Positions 7,859 to 17,307 of a stretch of 39,088 bases of DNA are shown piece by piece. Under the pieces are notes generated by a model. That model saw nothing but the letters and a program-made list of their open reading frames with translations, was not told the DNA's origin and did no database searches. Every line of letters starts with the position of its first letter. Within the stretch, counting starts at the first letter, position 1. The DNA is from Chromatiales bacterium. GTDB lineage: Bacteria; Pseudomonadota; Gammaproteobacteria; Thiohalomonadales; Thiohalomonadaceae. The stretch lies in the NCBI GenBank assembly GCA_003251535.1, contig QKFD01000015.1, forward strand, positions 1 to 39,088, given 5' to 3'. Both the position numbers and the translations under genes were made by a program.

Positions 7859-9141
7859 GGCTCCTCTCTAAAGACCACATGTCCCTTGAGCAGGGTGGCC
7901 ACCACCTTGCCTTTGAGTTCCCAACCGAGAAATGGGGTATTTTTGCCGCGGCTTAACAGCCCCTGCTCGGTCACCGTCCAGTGGCGCTGGGGATCAAACA
8001 GACAGATGTCGGCGATCGCCCCTACCTCCAGGCTCCCCAGTGCTTGGCCCAACACCCGTGCCGGGTGGAGGGTGAGGCGGGCAATGGCCTCTAGGGGGGA
8101 GAGTACCCCCTCATCCACCAACCGCAGGGTGAGGGGCAGGAGGGTTTCCAGTGCCGAAATGCCGGGCTCCGTGCTGGGGAACGGCGCCAACTTGGCATCC
8201 CGATCATGGGGTTGGTGGTCAGAGCAGATGGCGGTAATCACCCCGCTGGCCAGGGCTGCCCGGAGGGCATCGCGGTCGCGCTGGGTGCGCAGCGGGGGGC
8301 GTACATGGCAGTGGGGGTTGAAGTGACCCACATCCATCTCGGTGAGGTAGAGCTGATGGGCGGAGACATCGGCGGTGACCGGCAACCCCCGTTGCTGCGC
8401 CTGGGCGATCTCCTCGATAGCGCCAGCGGTGGAGAGGCAGCAGAAGTGGATGCGGGCCCCGGTCTGCTCCGCCAACATGAGATCGCGTACCACGGCGATG
8501 GTCTCGGCGATGGCGGGGATTGCCGGTAGCCCCAGGCGGGTGCCGATGGTCCCCTCGTGGACAATGCCGTTGGAGAGCCAGGGGTCTTCGGAGCGCAGCA
8601 GAATAGGCAGCTCCAAACTGGTGGCATATTCAAAGGCGCGCCGCAGCACCAGGGTGTTGGCCATGGGGCGGTCGGCATTGGAGACGGCGTGGCAGCCGGC
8701 CTCTTTGAGGGCGGCCATCTCACTGATGTGTTCGCCATCCAACGCGCGGGTGAGGGCGCCGAGCGGGAAGACCCGCACCCGATTGCCACTGCTCTTTACC
8801 CGGCCGCGGATATGTTTCACTAGGGCCGGTGAATCGGCCACTGGGTCGGTATCGGGGGGGCAGCAGAGGGTGGTGATCCCGCCGCTGGCCGCCGCGAGGG
8901 TCTCGCTGGCGATGGTGCCCTTTTTCTCGTCGCCCGGTTCCCGTAGTCGGGCCCGTAGATCGATGAGTCCGGGGCAGGCGCAGAGCCCCGCAGCCTCGAT
9001 CACCTCATCGGCCTCAAACCCCTCCGGGGCCCCACCGAGGGCGGCAATGTGGCCGTCAGCGACGTAGATATCTTGGATGGCATCCAACCCCTGGGCCGGG
9101 TCGAGCAGCCGCGCCCCGCGAATGAGGATCTTGCTGTTCAT
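7855..9141 (-). CDS. pyrC': Dihydroorotase-like protein PyrC', metal ligands lost (noncatalytic ATCase partner)
   Basis: 428 residues with the class I dihydroorotase fold. Active dihydroorotases have a metal-binding HxH in the strand after PGLID; here it reads DLRARL, giving Arg63 and Arg65. Other ligand positions also differ: the histidine before the Glu-Asp of the HxED motif is Arg183, the one in the HVST-type motif is Cys235 (CCLST), and the SDDGRP aspartate appears as Asn155 (SNADRP). Asp308 in SDHQPH is kept. Dihydroorotase activity is therefore unlikely. In P. aeruginosa the equivalent inactive PyrC' is needed to assemble active aspartate transcarbamoylase with PyrB. The 4-base overlap with pyrB here supports the same structural role. 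A functional pyrC should exist elsewhere. Confidence 0.88.
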   Translation of the reverse strand: MNSKILIRGARLLDPAQGLDAIQDIYVADGHIAALGGAPEGFEADEVIEAAGLCACPGLIDLRARLREPGDEKKGTIASETLAAASGGITTLCCPPDTDPVADSPALVKHIRGRVKSSGNRVRVFPLGALTRALDGEHISEMAALKEAGCHAVSNADRPMANTLVLRRAFEYATSLELPILLRSEDPWLSNGIVHEGTIGTRLGLPAIPAIAETIAVVRDLMLAEQTGARIHFCCLSTAGAIEEIAQAQQRGLPVTADVSAHQLYLTEMDVGHFNPHCHVRPPLRTQRDRDALRAALASGVITAICSDHQPHDRDAKLAPFPSTEPGISALETLLPLTLRLVDEGVLSPLEAIARLTLHPARVLGQALGSLEVGAIADICLFDPQRHWTVTEQGLLSRGKNTPFLGWELKGKVVATLLKGHVVFREEP

Positions 9142-10124
9142 GCCTGCGCCTCTCGCTCCGTCCCTGGCTGGCGGCCGAGGGCCATCGCCATGACCGCCAT
9201 CCGTACCGCGATGCCGTTACTCACCTGCTCCAGGATGACCGACTGTGGACCATCGGCAACGGCCGACTCGATCTCCACGCCGCGGTTGATAGGGCCGGGG
9301 TGCATGACAATGGCGTCAGGCTTGGCGTAGGCCAGCTTCTCCTCTGTTAGGCCGTAGAGGTGGTAATACTCCTGCTCACTGGGGATGAGCGCCCCCTCCA
9401 TCCGCTCCCGTTGTAGCCGCAACATGATGACCACATCGACATCCCGCAGCCCCTCCCGCAGGTCGTGGAAGACATGCACCCCAAGGGTGCTGACCGCTGG
9501 TGGGACAAGGGTTTTAGGGGCAATCACCCGCACCTCGCCGGTCCCCAGGGTGGTGAGGGCGTGGATCTCCGAGCGGGCGACGCGGGAGTGCATCAGATCG
9601 CCGACAATGGCCACCTTGAGATCCGCGAAATTCTGTTTGTGGCGGCGGATGGTGAACATATCCAGCATCGCCTGGGTGGGGTGGGCATGGCGGCCATCAC
9701 CGGCATTGATCACCGAGATGTGGGGGGCGACGTGGCGGGCAATGAAGTGGGCGGCGCCGCTCTCCCCGTGACGCACAACAAACATGTCGCAGTGCATCGC
9801 CTCCAGGTTATGGAGCATGTCGAGCAGGCTCTCACCCTTGTTGGCCACCGCCGACTGGGCGATGTTGATGGTGACGACATCGGCCGAAAGGCGCTTGGCC
9901 GCCAGCTCGAAGGTGGTGCGGGTGCGGGTGCTGGTCTCGAAGAAGAGGTTGACGATGGTCTTACCGCGGAGCAGCGGCGCCTTCTTCATCTGTTTGCTGC
10001 CAACGGTGGCGAACCCCTCGGCGTTGTCGAGGATCTCCGTCAGGATGCGCCGGTTGAAGCCCTCAATGGTGAGGAAGTGGTGCAGCCGACCCTGTTCGTC
10101 CAGCTGCAAATTAGAGGCGGTCAT
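9138..10124 (-). CDS. pyrB: Aspartate carbamoyltransferase catalytic subunit
   Basis: 328 residues. It forms N-carbamoyl-aspartate from carbamoyl phosphate and aspartate, the first committed step of pyrimidine synthesis. The carbamoyl-phosphate loop STRTRTTFE, the HPTQAMLD motif, LRLQRERM and the aspartate-binding HPGPINRG near the C-terminus are all visible. No pyrI regulatory subunit is nearby; the partner is probably the adjacent PyrC', as in the class A enzymes of pseudomonads. An N-terminal extension of about 20 residues before the conserved fold resembles the one in Pseudomonas PyrB that carries nucleotide effects. It overlaps pyrR by 14 bases and pyrC' by 4. Confidence 0.95.
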   Translation of the reverse strand: MTASNLQLDEQGRLHHFLTIEGFNRRILTEILDNAEGFATVGSKQMKKAPLLRGKTIVNLFFETSTRTRTTFELAAKRLSADVVTINIAQSAVANKGESLLDMLHNLEAMHCDMFVVRHGESGAAHFIARHVAPHISVINAGDGRHAHPTQAMLDMFTIRRHKQNFADLKVAIVGDLMHSRVARSEIHALTTLGTGEVRVIAPKTLVPPAVSTLGVHVFHDLREGLRDVDVVIMLRLQRERMEGALIPSEQEYYHLYGLTEEKLAYAKPDAIVMHPGPINRGVEIESAVADGPQSVILEQVSNGIAVRMAVMAMALGRQPGTEREAQA

Positions 10125-10629
10125 CGGGGGTCAATATCACTAGGGCGAGTTCGTCTGGTCCGGCCAGCTTGATCTGTTCAGTGGAGCCCAGCTCCATCCG
10201 GATCCCCACCACATCGGCCTGGAAGGGAAGCTCCCGGCCGCTGCGATCTACCAAGGTGGCAAGGATCACCGAGGCGGGGCGGCCGAAGTCGAACAGCTCA
10301 TTGAGGGCGGCGCGGATGGTGCGGCCGCTCTGGAGCACGTCATCCACCAGGATGATGTGACGGTCGTCAACATCAAAGGGGAGATCGGAGGGCTTCACCT
10401 CGGGGTGGAGGCCGATCTGGGAGAAGTCGTCACGGTAGAAGCTGATGCTGAGGGCACCCAGTGGCTCGGCGAGCCCCAGGAGGGCCTTTAAGCGTTGGGC
10501 AATCCAGACGCCACCGGTATGGATCCCCACCATGCTCGGCTGGGTAATTCCCCGCTGATCGAGCAATTGGCGAAGTTGGTTGGCCATCTCCGCGAGTACC
10601 GCATCAATATCGTAATCCGCTGTTCTCAT
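10111..10629 (-). CDS. pyrR: PyrR bifunctional regulator / uracil phosphoribosyltransferase
   Basis: 172 residues of the type I phosphoribosyltransferase fold. The PRPP-binding loop [10 protein letters not shown] is intact. PyrR proteins bind UMP/UTP and, in Gram-positive bacteria, control pyr attenuation; in Pseudomonas PyrR acts as a transcriptional regulator of pyrimidine genes. Residual uracil phosphoribosyltransferase activity varies. It is embedded between ruvX (4-base overlap) and pyrB (14-base overlap). No PyrR-type RNA binding loop is evident because there is no leader between the genes. The family is certain; the regulatory mechanism here is not visible. Confidence 0.92.
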   Translation of the reverse strand: MRTADYDIDAVLAEMANQLRQLLDQRGITQPSMVGIHTGGVWIAQRLKALLGLAEPLGALSISFYRDDFSQIGLHPEVKPSDLPFDVDDRHIILVDDVLQSGRTIRAALNELFDFGRPASVILATLVDRSGRELPFQADVVGIRMELGSTEQIKLAGPDELALVILTPDDRL

Positions 10630-11048
10630 TGGGAGTTTTGGTGTAACCAGGTTTCGAGGATGAGTTGGGCGGCTACCCGGTCCAACTCCCCGCAGTCACG
10701 GAGAGCCCCCGCCTCTGACAATAGAGACTCAGCGGCGGCGGAGGTGAGGGTTTCATCTACGAAGTGGACCCGCAGATTGTACCTGCCGGCCAGACGATTA
10801 CCAAAGCGTCGTGCGGCCCGGGTGGTTTCAAATTCGCTACCGTCGGCATGGGTCGGGACCCCGACCACCAGCGCCTCCGGTTGCCACTCCCGTAGCAGGC
10901 GGCCAATCGCCTCCCAGTCGGGGGCACCGTTACGGGTGGCCAAGGTGACCAGTGGGCGGGCGGTGGCAGTTAACCGCTGGCCTACCGCTACACCAATGCG
11001 TTTTTGGCCATAGTCAAAACCCAGCAGCAGCCCGGAGGGGCGGCTCAC
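10626..11048 (-). CDS. ruvX: YqgF-family Holliday junction resolvase-like protein
   Basis: 140 residues, standard for the family. The RNase H-like fold starts with [14 protein letters not shown], whose Asp is the first catalytic acidic residue. The central [10 protein letters not shown] and the later [12 protein letters not shown] strand, with its second acidic pair, follow. The family acts in pre-16S rRNA 5' end processing and has been described as a putative Holliday junction resolvase. It overlaps yqgE by 4 bases and pyrR by 4, an order typical of gammaproteobacteria. Confidence 0.92.
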   Translation of the reverse strand: MSRPSGLLLGFDYGQKRIGVAVGQRLTATARPLVTLATRNGAPDWEAIGRLLREWQPEALVVGVPTHADGSEFETTRAARRFGNRLAGRYNLRVHFVDETLTSAAAESLLSEAGALRDCGELDRVAAQLILETWLHQNSQ

Positions 11049-11602
11049 GCGTGGCCGATCTCGGTGGAGAGAAGGTTGAGGTCGATACCCAAGAGATCGG
11101 CGGCGTGCTGCCAGCGCTGTTCACTGGGGGACTCGAAAATGATGCGCGCCTCCGCCGGACCGGAGAGCCAGGCGTTCTCCGCCATCTCCTGCTCTAGTTG
11201 ACCAGGACCCCAGCCGGCGTACCCCAAGGCGAGCAAAAAGCGCGCTGGGCCCCGTCCCTCGGCCATGGCGGCGATGATATCCCGCGAGGTGGTCACGGCA
11301 ATCTCATCGGTGATCTGTAGGCTCGACTCCCAGAGGCCGGCCGGTGAGTGGAGCACAAAGCCCCGCTCGGTCTGTACCGGGCCCCCGCCGTAGACCGGCA
11401 GGTTGGTGTCCACCGATTCAGCGGCCGTCAAACTCATATGCCGGATCACCTCGCCCAAGGTGACCCCGATGGGACGATTGATGATGATCCCCATCGCACC
11501 CTGCTCATTGTGCTCACAGATATAAGTCACCGTGTGGGTGAAGTTGGGATCTGCCAGCATGGGCATGGCGATGAGGAAGTGATTGGCGAGCGAATCCGGC
11601 AT
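11045..11602 (-). CDS. yqgE: YqgE/AlgH family protein
   Basis: 185 residues from the ATG at 11602. The frame is open further upstream to 11893, but the extra part overlaps tonB antiparallel to its coding sense and has no family similarity; the family normally begins with a short SLANHFLIAMP segment, present right after the chosen start. The conserved GIIINRP motif, the YGGGPV segment and the ALGYAGWGPGQLE motif are clear. Pseudomonas AlgH has been linked to alginate regulation, but the molecular function of the family is unresolved. No strong ribosome site is visible. It follows tonB after 103 bases and overlaps ruvX by 4. Confidence 0.88.
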   Translation of the reverse strand: MPDSLANHFLIAMPMLADPNFTHTVTYICEHNEQGAMGIIINRPIGVTLGEVIRHMSLTAAESVDTNLPVYGGGPVQTERGFVLHSPAGLWESSLQITDEIAVTTSRDIIAAMAEGRGPARFLLALGYAGWGPGQLEQEMAENAWLSGPAEARIIFESPSEQRWQHAADLLGIDLNLLSTEIGHA

Positions 11603-11705
11603 GGGAGTTAGTATCGGGAAGCGTTGGGTCCGTGGCAAGCGCGCTCCGGTAAAAGTTCCGGGTGGGGCGTGCCACTCCAAAACGTGGGGCGGATCTGCAA
11701 TCTCG

Positions 11706-12596
11706 TCAGTTGAGGTAGGAGGTGTTATCGCGGAACTGCCAGGTGCGGATGATCTCCAGTTGGTCCGCCTCTTTGCGGATCGCCTCCGGTAGGGGGGCAA
11801 AGGGGGCCGCCAGGCGGACGATACGCAGGGCTCCATCATCCAGTACCTTGTGGCCGGAGGAGCGGACCACCTCCAGTTTGAGCACCTTGCCATCGGAGTC
11901 GATGGTGACCGAGAGGATGAGGTTACCCGAGAGATTCTGGCGGCGCGCCTCGTCGGGGTAGTTGAGGTTGCCGACCCGCTCCACCTTCATCCGCCACGCC
12001 TCCATGTAGGCAGCGGGGGCGTACTCTCGGGTGTTGGCCGAGATGGTCTTTTTGCGCGGGCGCTGGGCGTAGGTCTGCGCCCGTTCACGGATTTCGGCAG
12101 TGGTACGGGCGATCTCCTGAGTGCGCGACAGTAGATCCAATGCATTCGGTGTGCTCAGCGTGTCCGGCTTCTCATGCTGACTATCCTCTTCCGCCTGCAC
12201 TTGGGTCGGTGCAGGGCGAGTGGCCGTCAACACCGTCTGGGTCGCTGGGGTGGGAGTGGGGCGCTGTTCAGGGCGGGTCTCCGGTGACTCGCCCACCGTG
12301 CTCTCGGCCGTGGGGTTGGTGAAGGGGCTGCTAGGGCGCACCTTCTCCTCCACGTTGCCCCCCCCCTCCTGGTTGGCCTGGGCCAGGTAGTCCGCCTTCT
12401 CCGGTTCTTTCTCGGAGTGGCTATGGACCAGGGTGATCTCCATAGAGAGGGGTGGCGCCTCCCGTTTCGGGTGGCGCTCCGGGGTAAAGCCGACACCCAG
12501 GATCACGAGGGCGTGCAGGGCCGCCGCCAAGAACAGCGTGAGTCCCAGCCGATCGACCGGATTACCAGCAAAGTGTTTGAGTTGGCCTGTCGCCAT
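11706..12596 (-). CDS. TonB-family energy transducer (TonB3-like)
   Basis: 296 residues. A short cytoplasmic N-terminus leads into one membrane anchor (about 18-36). A long Pro, Glu and Thr-rich periplasmic spacer (about 40-180) ends in a TonB C-terminal domain (about 195-292) with YPDEARRQNLSG and a VTIDSDGKV strand. TonB proteins couple the ExbB-ExbD proton-driven complex to outer membrane transporters, but no exbBD is in the window. The position between gshB and yqgE matches P. aeruginosa TonB3, which is needed for normal twitching motility and pilus assembly, so a pilus-related role is inferred. The ATG at 12596 has no Shine-Dalgarno sequence and is only about 9 bases after a perfect -10 box. 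Confidence 0.85.
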   Translation of the reverse strand: MATGQLKHFAGNPVDRLGLTLFLAAALHALVILGVGFTPERHPKREAPPLSMEITLVHSHSEKEPEKADYLAQANQEGGGNVEEKVRPSSPFTNPTAESTVGESPETRPEQRPTPTPATQTVLTATRPAPTQVQAEEDSQHEKPDTLSTPNALDLLSRTQEIARTTAEIRERAQTYAQRPRKKTISANTREYAPAAYMEAWRMKVERVGNLNYPDEARRQNLSGNLILSVTIDSDGKVLKLEVVRSSGHKVLDDGALRIVRLAAPFAPLPEAIRKEADQLEIIRTWQFRDNTSYLN

Positions 12597-12604
12597 GGCG
12601 GGGC

Positions 12605-12633
12605 ATTATATGGATTGCTGAGGGCGAAAACAG
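12605..12633 (-). promoter_or_regulatory. Candidate promoter of tonB with perfect -10
   Basis: Read on the minus strand, TATAAT occupies 12610-12605. A weak -35 candidate (CTGTTT, 12633-12628) is 17 bases upstream. A start site about 7 bases after the -10 would be near 12598, two bases before the tonB ATG, so the mRNA would be almost leaderless. Confidence 0.45.
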
Positions 12634-12673
12634 GGGCTAACACGCGAACCTAAGTCACATCTTGGGGATATCC

Positions 12674-13633
12674 TCAGCCAATTCGGGCGCTGAGGCGCTG
12701 TTCAATGGCCTGCATCAGCTCCCCGGCGATATCTAGGCCAAACTGGCGATCTAGCTCCTGGATGCAGGTGGGACTGGTGACATTGACCTCGGTGAGGTAG
12801 TCGCCAATCACATCTAGCCCCACAAAGAGCAGGCCCCGTTCCCGCAGGGTGGGACCCACTTGGGCGCAGATCCAGCGATCCCGCTCGGTCAGCGGTACGC
12901 CTACCCCATTGCCGCCGGCAGCAAGATTGCCACGGAACTCCCCCGCGGCAGGGATGCGGGCGAGGGCATAGGGGACCGGTTCGCCATCGATAAGCAAAAT
13001 GCGCTTGTCACCTTGGCTGATCTCCGGTAGATAGCGCTGGCCCATGGCGTAGCAGCGACCCCGCTCGGTCAGGGTCTCCAAGATCACATTGGTGTTGGGA
13101 TCACCCGCTGCTATTTTGAACACCGAGCTGCCCCCCATCCCACCGAGCGGTTTGACAACGATGTTCCCCTGCTCCGCCAGGAAGCGGCGAAGCACTTCAG
13201 GACGTCGGCTCACCACTGTAGGGGGGATGCACTCGCGGAACCAGGTGGCAAACAGCTTCTCGTTGCAGTCACGCAGGCTGCGGGGGCGATTGACCACCAG
13301 CAGGCCGCGCTGCTCGGCAAGCTCTAGCAGGTAGGTCGTATAGACATATTCAATATCGAACGGTGGGTCTTGGCGCTGTAGCAGTACATCCAGCTCCTGT
13401 AGGGGGCGTTCTACGGGGGGGGCCAACTCATACCAGCACTGGGCGTCGGCCATGACCCGTAGTGGGCGCATCTGGGCCGAAGGGGTGTCGCCATTGAGGG
13501 AGAGGTCGCCCGGCTCCATGTACCACAGCGCAAAGCCCCGCGCCTGGGCGGCCAGCAACATCGCCAGTGTGCTGTCCTTGTGATATTTGATCTGGTCGAT
13601 GGGATCCATGACCACACCAAGGGAGAATGTCAT
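12674..13633 (-). CDS. gshB: Glutathione synthetase
   Basis: 319 residues from the ATG at 13633 (E. coli GshB has 316). An upstream in-frame ATG at 13696 is rejected because the 13633 start is preceded by GAGGAG at about the right distance and matches the family N-terminus (FSLGVVMDPI). It ligates glycine to gamma-glutamylcysteine with ATP. It is an ATP-grasp enzyme: the flexible glycine loop appears in VVKPLGGMGGSSVF, and the C-terminal metal and nucleotide site in GLDVIGDYLTEVNVTSP. It is transcribed away from pilG and is the first gene of the minus-strand cluster leading to tonB and the pyr genes. The call is secure. Confidence 0.95.
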   Translation of the reverse strand: MTFSLGVVMDPIDQIKYHKDSTLAMLLAAQARGFALWYMEPGDLSLNGDTPSAQMRPLRVMADAQCWYELAPPVERPLQELDVLLQRQDPPFDIEYVYTTYLLELAEQRGLLVVNRPRSLRDCNEKLFATWFRECIPPTVVSRRPEVLRRFLAEQGNIVVKPLGGMGGSSVFKIAAGDPNTNVILETLTERGRCYAMGQRYLPEISQGDKRILLIDGEPVPYALARIPAAGEFRGNLAAGGNGVGVPLTERDRWICAQVGPTLRERGLLFVGLDVIGDYLTEVNVTSPTCIQELDRQFGLDIAGELMQAIEQRLSARIG

Positions 13634-13644
13634 ATCGACTCCTC

Positions 13645-13676
13645 GTGCCGGGCCCTGCGGGCCATCGGGCCGGCAC
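13645..13676. repeat. Hairpin in the gshB-pilG divergent intergenic region
   Basis: GTGCCGG (13645-13651) and CCGGCAC (13670-13676) are exact complements, and a smaller GCCC/GGGC stem (13652-13662) lies inside. The structure would fold in the gshB 5' leader next to its ribosome binding site. Its role is unknown. Confidence 0.4.
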
Positions 13677-13699
13677 GCAAAGCGAGCGCCGACCATGGA

Positions 13700-13727
13700 T
13701 TGAACATGCGGAATGTGTTAATAATCT
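13700..13727 (+). promoter_or_regulatory. Candidate sigma-70-type promoter for the pilG-chpA operon
   Basis: TTGAAC (13700-13705) and TAATCT (13722-13727) are separated by 16 bases. The start site would be near 13734, leaving a leader of about 60 bases before pilG. It is the best promoter-like pair in the gshB-pilG gap. Confidence 0.45.
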
Positions 13728-13793
13728 GCCCCTCTGCTGCTGGGGGCAGGCACCGGCGCAAGATATCACGACACCAAACCACGCGAGGGGAGC

Positions 13794-14201
13794 ATGGCAG
13801 GGGAATCCGCAGAAGACCTGACCGGCCTCAGGGTGATGGTCATCGACGACAGTAAGACCATTCGCCGCACGGCAGAGAGCCTGCTGACCAAAGAGGGCTG
13901 TGAGGTCATCACCGCTAACGATGGGTTCGAGGCGTTGGCCAAAATCTCTGACCACAACCCACAGATTATATTCGTGGACATCATGATGCCGCGGCTGGAT
14001 GGCTACCAGACCTGTGCGCTCATCAAGCACAATCAGCGCTTCAAAAGCACGCCGGTCATCATGTTGTCGAGTAAAGATGGCCTATTTGACCGGGCGCGCG
14101 GCCGAATCGTCGGCTCTGAGCACTACCTCACCAAGCCGTTTACCCGGGAGGAGCTGCTGGGGGCCATTAAGAATTTCGTTCCCAAGACAGAGGCGAGCTG
14201 A
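13794..14201 (+). CDS. pilG: Twitching motility response regulator PilG
   Basis: 135 residues, the same length as P. aeruginosa PilG and very similar in sequence. It is a stand-alone CheY-like receiver domain. Acidic pocket Asp18-Asp19 lies in VIDDSKT, the phosphoacceptor is Asp62 in FVDIMMPRLDG, and the conserved lysine is Lys114 in YLTKPF. PilG is phosphorylated by ChpA and stimulates pilus extension and cAMP production (via FimV/FimL and CyaB in Pseudomonas). AGGGGAG precedes the ATG. It opens the Chp operon pilG-pilH-pilI-pilJ-chpA-chpC. Confidence 0.96.
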   Translation: MAGESAEDLTGLRVMVIDDSKTIRRTAESLLTKEGCEVITANDGFEALAKISDHNPQIIFVDIMMPRLDGYQTCALIKHNQRFKSTPVIMLSSKDGLFDRARGRIVGSEHYLTKPFTREELLGAIKNFVPKTEAS

Positions 14202-14241
14202 GGCGGCCCGAGCTAGGTGGGGCGCCCGCGAGGAGATACAA

Positions 14242-14607
14242 ATGCCACAAGTGCTGATCGTCGACGATTCCCCGACCGAAACCCATGTGCTCACTACCAT
14301 CTTGACCCGGCATGGTTTTACTGTTGTCAATGCCACTAATGGTGAGGCAGGTATTGCCACGGCTAAAGAGGTGAAGCCCGACCTTATCCTGATGGATGTG
14401 GTCATGCCCGGGATGAACGGGTTCCAGGCGACTCGCCAGCTGAGCAAGGATCCGGCGACCTCCTCGATTCCGGTCATCATGGTCACCACCAAGGACCAGG
14501 AGACCGACCGTGTGTGGGGGTTGCGGCAGGGGGCGAAAGACTACCTGACCAAGCCGGTAAACGAGCAAGAGCTCATCGAAAAGATTAACTACGTCCTCGC
14601 GGGGTAA
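14242..14607 (+). CDS. pilH: Twitching motility response regulator PilH
   Basis: 121 residues starting at the ATG at 14242, which is preceded by AGGAGATACAA. An open frame extends further upstream through pilG, but it has no receiver similarity there. It is a CheY-like single-domain protein: Asp8-Asp9 in LIVDDSP, phosphoacceptor Asp52 in LMDVVMPGMNG, and Lys104 in YLTKP. In Pseudomonas PilH opposes PilG, acting as a phosphate sink or retraction-linked regulator. It lies 40 bases after pilG and 7 bases before pilI. Confidence 0.96.
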   Translation: MPQVLIVDDSPTETHVLTTILTRHGFTVVNATNGEAGIATAKEVKPDLILMDVVMPGMNGFQATRQLSKDPATSSIPVIMVTTKDQETDRVWGLRQGAKDYLTKPVNEQELIEKINYVLAG

Positions 14608-14614
14608 CTCTGTA

Positions 14615-15163
14615 GTGTCCGCCGCGGCCACCGCCTTTGACCCGATCACGCTGCTCGCGGATATGGAGCGGCGCAGCCGCTCTCACGCATCTAACCTTCC
14701 GCAGCAGGTCGAGACCAAGCCCACTTGGGAGGGAGTTGGTTTCCGCCTAGGGCCACTGCGATTGGTTGCACCCCTCGCCCAGGTGACTGAAATCTTGACG
14801 GGGCCTCGGTTGACGCGGGTGCCGGGGGCCAAGCCATGGGTGCGTGGTATTGCCAATGTCCGCGGTAATCTACTTCCCATCCTCGACCTCTCGGCCCTGC
14901 TGGGCGGGGCGCTCACTTCGCCGGATCGGCGAAGCCGGATCCTAGTGGCACAACATCAGGGACATATGGCGGGTTTCCTGGTAGGAGAGGTGCTCGGATT
15001 GAAGCACTTCTATCTGGAGGAGTTCCGTCGAGAACTACCCAAAGCTGATGAGATGGTGGTACGGCTGCTTGAGGGGTCCTACAACCATGACGGTGAGCAG
15101 TGGACGGTATTCAACTTCCACTCGCTGGTAGAGCGTCCGGAATTTCAACAAGTCGCAGGCTGA
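14615..15163 (+). CDS. pilI: CheW-like adaptor PilI
   Basis: 182 residues from a GTG start (14615). A GGGGTAA run about 10 bases upstream could serve as the ribosome site. A single CheW domain is visible: FRLGPLRLVAPLAQVTEIL, then VPGAKPWVRGIANVRGNLLP and ILDLSALLG, which is the classic CheW core. It couples the receptor PilJ to the kinase ChpA. The N-terminal 35 residues are an extension without clear homology, as in Pseudomonas PilI. It is followed by pilJ after 59 bases. Confidence 0.93.
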   Translation: MSAAATAFDPITLLADMERRSRSHASNLPQQVETKPTWEGVGFRLGPLRLVAPLAQVTEILTGPRLTRVPGAKPWVRGIANVRGNLLPILDLSALLGGALTSPDRRSRILVAQHQGHMAGFLVGEVLGLKHFYLEEFRRELPKADEMVVRLLEGSYNHDGEQWTVFNFHSLVERPEFQQVAG

Positions 15164-15222
15164 ACTAGGCAGAGCGCTAACGGGTCGGGGCCCCATCGGG
15201 CAAGGCCACCAGGAGCAAAGAG

Positions 15223-17268
15223 ATGGAGTCAGCGAAAAAGAAACAGGCAGCAGCAGCGAATCGCGGCGGAGTCATCTGGCTGCTGGTCATCGCAGTGCTG
15301 CTCGTCATTGTCATGGTGGGTGTCTACATCAAGGTGATGGTGGACGAGCGCGGCGACAGCCGCTACCAGAGCATTCTGGGGGAGATGAAGGTGCTCTCGC
15401 AGCAGCTCTCCAAGAATGCCGGTCAGGTCACCTCGGGTGATAGCGAGGCATTCCGACTCCTCGGCACCTATAACGGCGACTTCTCCCGCAACCTCTCTCT
15501 GTTGGAGGAGGGGGACGGTACGGCGATGTCCGGGACGCCCGTAGCGGCGACACCAGCGCTCGATTCGCTCATCGACCTGTGGAAAAAGTTCAGTGAGAAC
15601 ATTGGACTTATCCTCACTCGCCAAGACACGGTGACCGACCTGCGGGCCATCGTGGCCGACATCAACGACCAGGCCGCGGCGCTGCTGGCCATCTCTGATG
15701 AGATTGCCACCTTGATGGCCCAGAAGGGGGCGCCGGCAGACCAGATCTACCTGGCCACCCGCCAGTCGATGCTCTCCCAGCGCATCATCAACAACGTCAA
15801 CCGGGTGCTGGCGGGTGACGCCGGATCGGTGACCGCCGCTGACCGCTTTGGCCGTGATGCGCGCACCTTTGGTAGCACCATCAAGGGGATGCTGGAGGGG
15901 GACCCGGAGCAGGGGATCCAGCAGGTGAAGGACCCCGAGGTACGGGCCAAGGTGCAACAGGCCGCCGCCCTGTTTAATAAGGTCGGTGAGCAGGTGACCA
16001 ACATCCTTGGGCGCAGTCCAGAGATGTTCGACATCTCCGAGGCCGTGCAGAAGGTGCTGGGCTCCTCCAATGCGCTGCTAGAGCGACTCGCAGCGCTGGA
16101 TAGCGCCTATCAAGGTTTCGTCGATGCTCGTAATCCGAAGGCCTGGATGGGGCACGTGGCGGGCGGTATTGCCCTGGTACTGTTCATCATCTCCTTCTTG
16201 CGGGTACGTACGGGCTCCTCCCGCCAGCTGGCTGAAACCGAATCCCAGCGTAAGGCATCGGAAGAGCAGAACCGGCGAAATCAGCAAGCCATCCTCCGAC
16301 TGCTCGATGAAATGGGTGACTTGGCCGATGGTGACCTCACCGTCAACGCCACGGTAACCGAGGACATCACCGGCGCCATCGCTGACTCGGTTAACTACGC
16401 CATCGAGGCACTGCGTAGCCTGGTAACCGCCATCAACGAAGCGGCGGAGCAGGTATCCGGTGCAGCAACGGAGTCAGAGGAGACTGCGAACCGCCTCAAC
16501 CAAGCCACTGAGCAGCAGACGCAGCAGATTGCCTCTGCCACCAGTGCGGTTAACCAGATGGCCTCCTCGGTTGAGAACGTCTCCTTGAGTGCTGACCAGG
16601 TAGCCCACGAGGCGTTGGAGTCGGTCTCCATCGCATCTGAGGGTGCGGACGTGGTACAGCGCACCATCGCGGGTATGAATAAAATCCGCGAGCAGATCCA
16701 AGAGACCTCCAAGCGAATCAAACGACTGGGTGAAAGCTCCCAGGAGATCGGTGACATCGTGGAACTCATCAACGACATCGCCGAACAGACCAACATCCTG
16801 GCCCTTAACGCCGCCATCCAGGCCGCCATGGCCGGTGATGCGGGCCGCGGCTTCGCGGTGGTTGCGGACGAGGTACAGCGCCTTGCAGAGCGCTCCTCCG
16901 GTGCAACTCGACAGATTGAGGCACTGGTAAAAACCATCCAGACCGACACCAACGAGGCGGTTGCCTCGATGGAATCGAGTACCTCTGAAGTGGTGGCAGG
17001 TGCCCGTTTGGCGGAGGATGCGGGTCAGGCACTGGGTAAGATCGAGCGCGTGGCCCACCACCTTGCCGAACTGGTGCAAAACATCTCCTCAGCAACACGC
17101 AACCAGGCGCAAGCCGCCAGTGGCATTACGGAGACCATGGACGCTATCCAGACCATCACCACACAGACCGCTGCCAGTACCAAGCAGACCGCCATCTCTA
17201 TCGGTAACCTAGCGAAGATGGCCGAAGGTCTGAAGAAGTCGGCTGCCGGCTTCAAGCTGCCCGGGTAA
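15223..17268 (+). CDS. pilJ: Type IV pilus methyl-accepting chemotaxis receptor PilJ
   Basis: 681 residues (682 in P. aeruginosa). Transmembrane segments are at about 16-40 and 308-328, bracketing a helical periplasmic sensor of PilJ type. A HAMP-like segment (about 350-400) and a signalling domain with a long coiled coil follow. The kinase-contacting hairpin tip, near 519-560, contains [19 protein letters not shown] and [18 protein letters not shown]. PilJ is thought to sense surface contact or pilin state and to control ChpA. AGGAG sits before the ATG. No pilK methyltransferase gene follows, unlike Pseudomonas, so reversible methylation must be provided elsewhere or be absent. Confidence 0.95.
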   Translation: MESAKKKQAAAANRGGVIWLLVIAVLLVIVMVGVYIKVMVDERGDSRYQSILGEMKVLSQQLSKNAGQVTSGDSEAFRLLGTYNGDFSRNLSLLEEGDGTAMSGTPVAATPALDSLIDLWKKFSENIGLILTRQDTVTDLRAIVADINDQAAALLAISDEIATLMAQKGAPADQIYLATRQSMLSQRIINNVNRVLAGDAGSVTAADRFGRDARTFGSTIKGMLEGDPEQGIQQVKDPEVRAKVQQAAALFNKVGEQVTNILGRSPEMFDISEAVQKVLGSSNALLERLAALDSAYQGFVDARNPKAWMGHVAGGIALVLFIISFLRVRTGSSRQLAETESQRKASEEQNRRNQQAILRLLDEMGDLADGDLTVNATVTEDITGAIADSVNYAIEALRSLVTAINEAAEQVSGAATESEETANRLNQATEQQTQQIASATSAVNQMASSVENVSLSADQVAHEALESVSIASEGADVVQRTIAGMNKIREQIQETSKRIKRLGESSQEIGDIVELINDIAEQTNILALNAAIQAAMAGDAGRGFAVVADEVQRLAERSSGATRQIEALVKTIQTDTNEAVASMESSTSEVVAGARLAEDAGQALGKIERVAHHLAELVQNISSATRNQAQAASGITETMDAIQTITTQTAASTKQTAISIGNLAKMAEGLKKSAAGFKLPG

Positions 17269-17307
17269 GTCCCGGGCACCCCGATACCTTGCAGGGGTTT
17301 ATGCCGC

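Noticed and set aside
11603-11893. Upstream extension of yqgE into tonB
   Set aside because: The extension overlaps the tonB coding region in another frame and the family begins at the internal ATG at 11602.
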